NCBI GenBank assembly: GCA_002420145.1
Contig: DIHL01000057.1
Span: 1 to 22,287, forward strand
Source of the DNA: Bacteroidetes bacterium UBA5697
Lineage (GTDB): Bacteria; Bacteroidota; Bacteroidia; B-17B0; Aurantibacillaceae
DNA length: 22,287 bases
Direction of reading: 5' to 3'
This document shows, in pieces, positions 16,513 through 22,287 of this stretch. How positions within the stretch are numbered: the first letter of the stretch is position 1; every line of letters begins with the position of its first letter. The translations under genes and the position numbers were made by a program. The notes under the pieces are model-generated. The model was not told the DNA's origin, did no database searches, and saw nothing but the letters and a program-made list of their open reading frames with translations.

Positions 16513-18603
16513 TTACTTTTTGTATTTACTAATACCGTCTTGTAACCAGTTGATGTATTCAGGAATACTAGGATTGTAACCACGAATAGGCGCTAACACT
16601 TGTTCGTTACCATCTACTAAAACATACAATGGTTGCGTGCTTTGTCCGTAAATTTTTTCTTGCATGTATTTAAACTTATCACCTATATCAGTAATTTGTC
16701 TTTCCTTACCATACCATTGCACAGTCATATAATCTTTAGGATCTAATTCACGTTTATCATCTACATATAAAGATACAAGCACCACATCGTTATTTAATCG
16801 TTTAGTTACTTCCGCATCTGGCCATACATAATCTTCTGTTTTACGGCAGTTAGCACAAGCATGTCCCGTGAAATCAATTAATAAAGGTTTACCCACTTTT
16901 TTAGCATAAGCCAAAGCATGTTCGTAATCGTTTTTAAAATGAACGATACCGTTTTTATTAACTTCCATGAATTTGCTAAACTCTGCATCTTGCGGAATAG
17001 AAGCTTGGGCTGTAGCACCAGCATTAGAGCCACCAAAACCATGTGGAGATTCAGAATACTCTAATGGAGGTAAAATACCTGAGAATAATTTTAAAGGAGC
17101 TCCCCACATTCCTGGAATTAAATAAACAACCACAAAGAAAGAAGTAATGGCCACAAATAATCGCCCAACTGATACATGTTTTAAATCGCTATCGTGTGAT
17201 GTTTTAAACATGCCTACTAAATACATCGTTAATAAAGCAAAGATGACAATCCATAAACCAACAAATACTTCGCGAGTTAAGATGCCAGCTTGTACTACTA
17301 AATCAGCATTAGATGCAAATTTTAAAGCTAAAGCTAATTCTAAAAATCCAAGTGTCACTTTTACGGCATTTAACCAACCACCTGATTGAGGTAAAGAATT
17401 TAACCAACCTGGGAAAGCGGCAAATAATCCAAAAGGTAATGCTAAGGCTAATGAGAAACCAAACATCCCCCAAAACGGACCAGAGATATTACCTGTAGAA
17501 GAAGCTTCTACTAATAAAGTTCCAATGATTGGTCCTGTGCAAGAAAAAGAAACTAATGCTAAAGTAAAAGCCATGAAGAAAATACCAACATAACCACCTT
17601 TATCTGATTTAGCATCCATTTTATTAACGAAGCTGCTTGGTAAAGTAATTTCAAAAGCTCCTAAAAACGACATTGCAAATACTAATAATAATACGAAGAA
17701 AGCTAGGTTAAACCATACATTGGTTGATAAAGAGTGTAAGGCACCTGCGCCAAAAATTAATGTTACTCCTAAACCTAAACCAACATATAATACAATAATA
17801 GAGGCTGCATATAATAAAGCATTTTTTATTCCCTCTGCCTTTGTTTTACTTTGTTTGGTAAAGAAACTTACATTCATTGGAATCATCGGAAACACACAAG
17901 GTGTTAGTAATGCTAAAGCACCACCGATAAAACCCGCGATGAAAATAGCATACCATGATTTTGGTGTTTCTTTTATTTCTTTAGGAATTCCTTGCGAAAT
18001 AACAGGCGGATCTTTCACTTCTCCAACAGCTGCATTAATTGTATCTTCTTTTGAAATAGAATCCGTTATACTTGGAACTGTGAAAGTTGTTCCTCCACTT
18101 ACAATTTCCATTTTTACAGTTCCCACACAAGCTGCACTTCCTTGCACTTGAAATTCAAAATCATCAGCAGGAGGAAAAATACATTTCTCTTCGGTACATG
18201 CTTGAAACTCTAATTTACCTTTAATAGAAACTTTTTTATCAGACTTTAATTTAATACGTTGTGTAAATGTGGCTGTATGTTTAAAATACTGCACATCCAT
18301 TTCAAACACTTTATCAAATTCTTTGATGGGTTTACTTTCGGTTGTTTTTCCAACTATTTCATAATCTGCCGATTTTGTAAACTTAAAAACGGTTGGGTTT
18401 GGCGGAGTATCTTTTGGATCTTTTACTTCGTGTAGTGAATACATGTGCCATGTATCTTCGATGGTAGCAATAAACTGCAAATCATATTCGCAATCCGAAA
18501 TCTTTTTTGTAGCAAATTTAAAATGCACTGGATTGTCTTGTGCTGTTAATAAGGAAATGCTTGTAAATAGCAATAAAAAAAGGGAGAATAATTTCTTTAA
18601 CAT
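16513..18603 (-). CDS. dsbD: Thiol:disulfide interchange protein DsbD
   Basis: A 696-residue three-part inner-membrane protein that moves electrons from cytoplasmic thioredoxin to periplasmic substrates. A signal peptide (1-21) is followed by the periplasmic alpha domain (about 22-155) with the redox pair C136/C141 in FQACTEEKCIFPP. After a linker, eight or so membrane helices (about 215-505) carry the two membrane cysteines C236 (LTPCVFPMIPMNV) and C355 (SFSCTGPIIG). The C-terminal gamma domain (about 545-696) is a thioredoxin fold with CxxC at 583-586 (GHACANCRKTE). All three redox pairs are present, so it should be functional. In Bacteroidota such proteins support cytochrome maturation and disulfide isomerisation. 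A terminator-like hairpin lies between it and the upstream paralogue, and dtd follows two bases after its stop. Confidence 0.95.
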   Translation of the reverse strand: MLKKLFSLFLLLFTSISLLTAQDNPVHFKFATKKISDCEYDLQFIATIEDTWHMYSLHEVKDPKDTPPNPTVFKFTKSADYEIVGKTTESKPIKEFDKVFEMDVQYFKHTATFTQRIKLKSDKKVSIKGKLEFQACTEEKCIFPPADDFEFQVQGSAACVGTVKMEIVSGGTTFTVPSITDSISKEDTINAAVGEVKDPPVISQGIPKEIKETPKSWYAIFIAGFIGGALALLTPCVFPMIPMNVSFFTKQSKTKAEGIKNALLYAASIIVLYVGLGLGVTLIFGAGALHSLSTNVWFNLAFFVLLLVFAMSFLGAFEITLPSSFVNKMDAKSDKGGYVGIFFMAFTLALVSFSCTGPIIGTLLVEASSTGNISGPFWGMFGFSLALALPFGLFAAFPGWLNSLPQSGGWLNAVKVTLGFLELALALKFASNADLVVQAGILTREVFVGLWIVIFALLTMYLVGMFKTSHDSDLKHVSVGRLFVAITSFFVVVYLIPGMWGAPLKLFSGILPPLEYSESPHGFGGSNAGATAQASIPQDAEFSKFMEVNKNGIVHFKNDYEHALAYAKKVGKPLLIDFTGHACANCRKTEDYVWPDAEVTKRLNNDVVLVSLYVDDKRELDPKDYMTVQWYGKERQITDIGDKFKYMQEKIYGQSTQPLYVLVDGNEQVLAPIRGYNPSIPEYINWLQDGISKYKK

Positions 18604-18639
18604 AGGATAATTTTGTTTTGTAAATGTAGAGGTATTTTC

Positions 18640-18674
18640 AAAAAAACAGATTTGAGTTTACCATTAAACTCAAA
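18640..18674 (-). terminator. Intrinsic terminator after the DsbD N-domain paralogue
   Basis: On the minus strand a perfect 10-bp stem (TTTGAGTTTA at 18674-18665 with TAAACTCAAA at 18660-18651) closes a four-base loop. Four bases after the stem a run of seven T follows (18646-18640). It begins 23 bases after the upstream stop. The stem is AT-rich, so it may only partly end transcription before dsbD. Confidence 0.75.
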
Positions 18675-18696
18675 CGATTATATGATTCCTAAATGC

Positions 18697-19164
18697 CTAT
18701 TTTTTCACCTGAGAATCTGGCACCAAAACCGTAAACTCAAGTATAGTAGGTGGTAAGCACTGAATATCGTTACACGTCATAAACTCCAAAGACGTTTTTA
18801 TGGTAAAGCTTTTTTGATTTTTTAACTTAATCTTTTGTTTAAAGGTTGCTTTTTCGGAAAATACAAACACTTTTGCTTCAAATGCCGCTACGTATTCCTC
18901 ATGGGCTTCCCCCTCCTCTACTTTACCAACTAAATCAAAATCAGCGCTAGTAGTTACTGTAAATGAAGTAGGAATTGGCCCAACATCCGTAGGACGTTGA
19001 GAATAGATATGCCATTTCTTTTCAATCGTTGCTGTATATTGAATTTCACCTTCAGTGGCGCTAGTTGGAACATAAACCACATTCCAGGTAACTGGTTTTA
19101 AAGGAGTTTGAGCAAATCCAGTAACAGTAAATAATGATAACAAGATTAAAAATAAATTCTTCAT
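18697..19164 (-). CDS. Stand-alone DsbD N-terminal (alpha) domain protein
   Basis: A 155-residue periplasmic protein: signal peptide 1-19 (MKNLFLILLSLFTVTGFAQ), then a single domain clearly paralogous to the alpha domain of the adjacent DsbD. Shared landmarks in the same order are ATIE-x-WH-YS, P-F--T-SADF/Y, a FKQKIKLK / FTQRIKLK strand, and the redox pair C131/C136 in MTCNDIQCLPP (CTEEKC in DsbD). It lacks the membrane and thioredoxin parts. A plausible role is to take electrons from DsbD and pass them to a specific periplasmic or outer-membrane partner, or to act as a dedicated reductase; this is inferred from fold and position only. It ends at a terminator-like hairpin 93 bases before dsbD, so the two may be partly uncoupled. 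Confidence 0.88.
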   Translation of the reverse strand: MKNLFLILLSLFTVTGFAQTPLKPVTWNVVYVPTSATEGEIQYTATIEKKWHIYSQRPTDVGPIPTSFTVTTSADFDLVGKVEEGEAHEEYVAAFEAKVFVFSEKATFKQKIKLKNQKSFTIKTSLEFMTCNDIQCLPPTILEFTVLVPDSQVKK

Positions 19165-19254
19165 AGGTTCTAATTTTCAGTGAAAATAACAATTATAAAT
19201 AAGCTAACGAGAACCGATTTCTTAAAAAATGTTAGATGAGAATATTGTTGTTTT

Positions 19255-19399
19255 TTAACCACATAGTAACATAGAGTTTTAATAAGTAAAATAGAAATGC
19301 ATCAGAAGCTGTTCTTTTCACATAGTAAAACTATGTGAAAAAACATGTTTTCTATATTCAAATTTTTACGCCTATTTTTCTATGTGTCTATGTGGTTAA
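19255..19399. repeat. Intergenic palindromic element built on CACATAG / CTATGTG (type 2)
   Basis: A 145-bp element lies in the 242-base spacer between sppA and the DsbD-domain gene. The outer arms (19255-19275 and 19379-19399, core AACCACATAG / CTATGTGGTT) pair at 19 of 21 positions. In the centre, TTTTCACATAG (19315-19325) and CTATGTGAAAA (19331-19341) form a perfect 11-bp hairpin around a five-base loop. The same CACATAG word therefore appears in both arms and in the hairpin. It differs in sequence from the element at 8674-8787. It starts seven bases after the sppA stop (minus strand). From memory, similar CACATAG repeats occur between genes in flavobacteria. No ORF is present. Confidence 0.8.
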
Positions 19400-19406
19400 T
19401 TACAAA

Positions 19407-21182
19407 CTATTCAATAATCATTTCATAAGGCAATCTTGCTTGAACACCTTTTAAATTTAAAACATTTTTAAGGTGTTTCATATAAAGGTATTGTTCTCCT
19501 AAATACGATTTCATGGTACGAGCTTCCATTTCGTCTTGTGAATTTGACAATAATTCTTGTAAAGGATCTTTTTGTTTAGGGAAATCTACCAATTTGTATT
19601 CCTTTAACTTAGCTTGTTTTGCAGCATAAGCAATAGCATCATTAATACCACCTAATTCATCCACTAAATTTATTTTAATAGCATCTGCTCCACTCCACAC
19701 TCGCCCTTGACCAATACTATCAATGGCATTTTTGCTTGTTTTTCTTCCAGTAGCTACTTTAGTAATAAATACATCATAAATATGCTCTACACTTTGTTGC
19801 ACATACTCATACTCATCCGTTGTTACCCCTCTTAAGATTGTCCCAACATCACTATGCTTATTAGTATTTACAGTATCAATTGTAATTCCTAATTTTTCTG
19901 ATAATGCTTTTTGAGCATTTGGAATCATACCAAACACACCAATTGAACCTGTAATTGTGTTTGGCTGAGCAAAAATTCTATCAGCCGAACAACTAATATA
20001 GTAACCTCCACTTGCTGCTACATCTCCCATGGATACGATAAATGGTTTTGCTTTTTGAGCCAACACAGTTTCTCTCCAAATCACGTCAGATGCTAATGCA
20101 CTTCCACCTGGTGAATTAACACGTAATACAATTGCTTTAATGTTTTTATCTAATCTTGCTTCTCTAATCGCCTTTGCAATTCTTAAGCTTCCAATTTTTT
20201 CATCATCACCTTCTCCACTTTCGATTTCGCCAATCGCATAAATCACAGCAATTTTATCTTTAGATAATTTTGAATCATGAACAGACGTTGAGTATTTATT
20301 TAAGGACACAAAATTAATTTTATCCTCTTCTTTTAAATTAATATTCTTTTTAATGACACTAAATACTTCATCTTCATATTTTAATTCATCAACTAGTTTA
20401 TATTTTACTGCATCTTCTGGACTTCTAATGGCTAAATGATCTGCCATATCATTAATGTCTTTTACCGAAATTTTTCTGCTGTCGCTAATTCCTTTTGTTA
20501 TATGATTCCATAAAGAACCTAAATAAGTTTCCACTTGTGTTCTATTAGCATCACTCATTTTATCTAACATAAATGGCTCAATCGCGCTTTTAAATTTACC
20601 ATGTCTGAAAATTTGAACTTCCATATCCATTTTTTCCAACATCTTTTTAAAGAACATAATTTGAGAGCTTAATCCCTTCACTTCTAAAGCGCCTTGAGGA
20701 TTTAAATACAATTTATTAGCTGTAGTGGCTAAGTAGTAAGCTTTTTGAGAAAACCCTTCTGAATAAGCATAAATAAATTTACCAGATGATTTAAAATCTA
20801 ATAAACCATTTCTTACCTCTTCTAAAGTAGCAAAACCAGCAACAGGCTCGCTGATTTCTAAATAAATACCTTTGATGTTTTTATCCTCTTTCGCTTTTTT
20901 AAGGCTTGCTAAAATATCATTTAAACCTACTGATGCTTTTGGCATGAATGGTCCTAAATCAATATCTCCAAAAGGATTTTTAACTTCACGTTCTTTAATA
21001 TCTCCGTTTAAGTTAATTCTTAAAACAGTATTTTCTTTTGGCTTATACGCCTCATGCTCATTCATTTTAATAGCATCCGAAAACACACTAGTAATTGAGG
21101 CAATCACAATAATAATAATGACTACTCCTGTCACTAAAATCCCTAAACATGAGCCAAAAAATGCTCCAAAAAATTGTTTCAT
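19407..21182 (-). CDS. sppA: Signal peptide peptidase SppA, 67K type
   Basis: A 591-residue membrane-bound serine protease that clears cleaved signal peptides. One N-terminal membrane anchor (about 9-34) is followed by two tandem ClpP/crotonase-like domains, as in the long E. coli type. The catalytic Lys-Ser pair comes from different halves: K157 in TTANKLYLNPQG of the first and S391 in GDVAASGGYYISCSADRI of the second. NSPGGSALASD (356-366) is the conserved oxyanion region and TGSIGVFG follows. The start at 21182 is the only sensible one, giving a short cytoplasmic tail. It is divergent from folK with 75 bases between them and is followed by the CACATAG palindromic element. Confidence 0.95.
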   Translation of the reverse strand: MKQFFGAFFGSCLGILVTGVVIIIIVIASITSVFSDAIKMNEHEAYKPKENTVLRINLNGDIKEREVKNPFGDIDLGPFMPKASVGLNDILASLKKAKEDKNIKGIYLEISEPVAGFATLEEVRNGLLDFKSSGKFIYAYSEGFSQKAYYLATTANKLYLNPQGALEVKGLSSQIMFFKKMLEKMDMEVQIFRHGKFKSAIEPFMLDKMSDANRTQVETYLGSLWNHITKGISDSRKISVKDINDMADHLAIRSPEDAVKYKLVDELKYEDEVFSVIKKNINLKEEDKINFVSLNKYSTSVHDSKLSKDKIAVIYAIGEIESGEGDDEKIGSLRIAKAIREARLDKNIKAIVLRVNSPGGSALASDVIWRETVLAQKAKPFIVSMGDVAASGGYYISCSADRIFAQPNTITGSIGVFGMIPNAQKALSEKLGITIDTVNTNKHSDVGTILRGVTTDEYEYVQQSVEHIYDVFITKVATGRKTSKNAIDSIGQGRVWSGADAIKINLVDELGGINDAIAYAAKQAKLKEYKLVDFPKQKDPLQELLSNSQDEMEARTMKSYLGEQYLYMKHLKNVLNLKGVQARLPYEMIIE

Positions 21183-21222
21183 CTCTATATATTTAATTAT
21201 TTATTCATTTGAATAAGCCAAT

Positions 21223-21250
21223 TTAAGATACATTCTTGTATTTTTACCAA
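21223..21250 (-). promoter_or_regulatory. Weak candidate promoter for sppA
   Basis: On the minus strand TTG (21250-21248) is followed after 17 bases by TATCTTAA (21230-21223), an imperfect TAnnTTTG match with two mismatches. The 75-base divergent spacer must also hold the folK promoter, for which the best sign is TATTTTTA at 21239-21246. Confidence 0.25.
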
Positions 21251-21257
21251 TAATTAT

Positions 21258-21743
21258 ATGAACGTTACGTATTTATGTTTGGGCGGTAATATTGGAGACA
21301 GAGAAACGGCTCTTAAACTCGCTTTATCGAAAATTGAAGAACAAATTGGGGAAATCACTTCTCAATCAAGTATTTATGAAACAGAAGCTTGGGGGGTTGA
21401 GAATCAGCAAGCTTATTTAAATCAATGCATAGAAGTTAAAACAACTTTATCGGCCTCTTCCTTAATTGAATCTCTTTTATTAATCGAACAAGAGTTGGGA
21501 AGAATGCGAACCATTAGTAAAACTTACGAACCAAGAACCATTGACATTGATATTCTTTTTTATAATCACGATATCATTCATGAACCTAAACTTATGGTGC
21601 CGCATCCAAGATTACACCTAAGAAAATTTGTATTAATACCTCTAAACGAAATTGCATCAAACTATTTGCATCCTTTATTAAATAAAACTATCTTTAGTTT
21701 ATTATCAGAATGTGAAGATTCGTCGGATGTTAAGCAATTTTAA
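21258..21743 (+). CDS. folK: 6-hydroxymethyl-7,8-dihydropterin pyrophosphokinase
   Basis: A 161-residue cytoplasmic enzyme that transfers pyrophosphate from ATP to 6-hydroxymethyl-dihydropterin, the step before dihydropteroate synthase in folate synthesis. Family motifs run in order: LCLGGNIGDR (6-15), SSIYETEAWG (37-46), YLNQCIEV (53-60), LIEQELGRMR (75-84), the magnesium-binding EPRTIDIDIL with D96 and D98, and VPHPRLHLRKFVLIPL (114-129). Length is normal. The ATG at 21258 gives the expected short N-terminal strand. It is divergent from sppA, and the deoxynucleoside kinase begins 11 bases after its stop, so these two form an operon, an arrangement common in Bacteroidota. Confidence 0.96.
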   Translation: MNVTYLCLGGNIGDRETALKLALSKIEEQIGEITSQSSIYETEAWGVENQQAYLNQCIEVKTTLSASSLIESLLLIEQELGRMRTISKTYEPRTIDIDILFYNHDIIHEPKLMVPHPRLHLRKFVLIPLNEIASNYLHPLLNKTIFSLLSECEDSSDVKQF

Positions 21744-21754
21744 GAGTATTTAAT

Positions 21755-22287
21755 ATGTTTATTTGTATAGAAGGAAATATTGGTTCAGGAAAAAGCACCC
21801 TAGCTCAAGCATTAGCTAAAAAATTAAAGGCAACTTATTTACCAGAGCAATTTGAAGACAACACCCTATTGCCTTTGTTTTATAATGACAAAGAAACCTT
21901 TGCCTTTCCAACTGAATATTCGTTTTTAATTGATAGACAAAAGCAACTCACTAATTATTTTAAAAACATAAAAAAAGGAACAACCACTGTTAGTGATTTT
22001 CATTTTGATAAATGCTTGTGTTTTGCCAAAACAAATTTGTCATCTGACGATTATTCATTTTTTAAAAAACATTTTAAACCCTTACGAAAAACTATTCCTA
22101 CTCCCGATTTGGTAGTTTATCTAGATACCTCCACTGATTTATTACTTAAAAATATACACAAGCGCGGAAGAGAAATTGAACGCAGTTTAAAACAAGGATA
22201 CTTGAGTCGTTTAAAAAAAACTTTAGATAAATATTATATGGTAGATGGAAAGATTAACACTTTAGTTTTAATCTTAACTATTAAAGC
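21755..22287 (+). CDS. Deoxynucleoside kinase, truncated by the window end
   Basis: An open frame from the ATG at 21755 runs to the last base without a stop, giving 177 residues of a protein usually a little over 200 long. It begins MFICIEGNIGSGKSTLAQAL, a P-loop (GNIGSGKST, 7-15) in the form found in the deoxyadenosine/deoxycytidine/deoxyguanosine kinase family. Other family positions are E31 in LPEQFEDN, Y55 and R61 near the nucleoside pocket, the VSDFHFDK segment (79-86), VVYLDTSTDLLL (120-131) and the lid-like RGREIE (137-142). These enzymes phosphorylate deoxynucleosides for salvage. Base specificity cannot be fixed here. It is co-oriented with folK, 11 bases away, so co-transcription is likely. 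Confidence 0.9.
   Translation, partial: MFICIEGNIGSGKSTLAQALAKKLKATYLPEQFEDNTLLPLFYNDKETFAFPTEYSFLIDRQKQLTNYFKNIKKGTTTVSDFHFDKCLCFAKTNLSSDDYSFFKKHFKPLRKTIPTPDLVVYLDTSTDLLLKNIHKRGREIERSLKQGYLSRLKKTLDKYYMVDGKINTLVLILTIK

Noticed and set aside
17720..18151. 143-residue frame on the + strand opposite dsbD
   Set aside because: Antisense to conserved DsbD coding sequence, no family resemblance and no promoter box.
20872..21216. 114-residue frame on the + strand opposite the start of sppA
   Set aside because: Antisense shadow; its hydrophobic stretch is the mirror of the SppA membrane anchor codons.

Overview
The window comes from an AT-rich bacterium of the phylum Bacteroidota, most likely a flavobacterium-like member. 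Evidence: two secreted proteins end in type IX secretion system (T9SS) sorting domains, one of type B and one of type A. Several genes are preceded by the Bacteroidota -7 promoter box TAnnTTTG rather than by Shine-Dalgarno sequences. The gene content (YihY/DUF2279, sppA, folK/deoxynucleoside kinase, DsbD with a thioredoxin tail) is also typical of that phylum. I see no rRNA, tRNA, CRISPR array, transposase, integrase or phage gene.

Layout. 3-209: tail of a DUF423 membrane protein. 300-5402: a 1,700-residue T9SS surface protein made of an N-terminal glycine-rich part, a long run of about 70-residue Ig-like modules, a PKD-like module and a type B sorting domain. 5500-8662: membrane genes on the + strand (fatty acid hydroxylase/sterol desaturase family, YihY family, DUF2279). 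8674-8787: intergenic palindromic repeat. 8855-10870: metallo-beta-lactamase-fold hydrolase and OmpA-family protein in tandem. 10874-11188 (-): small muconolactone-isomerase-like protein, divergent from yebC (11279-11992). 12001-12096: second repeat-rich spacer, then recJ (12105-13811). 13888-15936 (-): M43 zinc metalloprotease with a type A sorting domain. 16058-19164 (-): dtd, dsbD and a separate DsbD N-domain paralogue. 19255-19399: third palindromic repeat. 19407-21182 (-): sppA. 21258 to the end: folK followed by a deoxynucleoside kinase cut by the window edge.

How the genes relate. This is mainly a housekeeping and cell-envelope neighbourhood, not an island. The secreted adhesin and metalloprotease are T9SS cargo. 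DsbD and its paralogue supply or shuttle reducing power across the inner membrane. SppA degrades signal peptides, and OmpA anchors to peptidoglycan. recJ, dtd, yebC, folK and the nucleoside kinase serve repair, translation quality control, folate synthesis and nucleotide salvage.

I found no convincing new multi-gene system. The most unusual structures are an indel-free 627-bp higher-order repeat inside the adhesin gene, three different intergenic inverted-repeat elements within about 11 kb, and a leucine at the Met-turn position of the metalloprotease.
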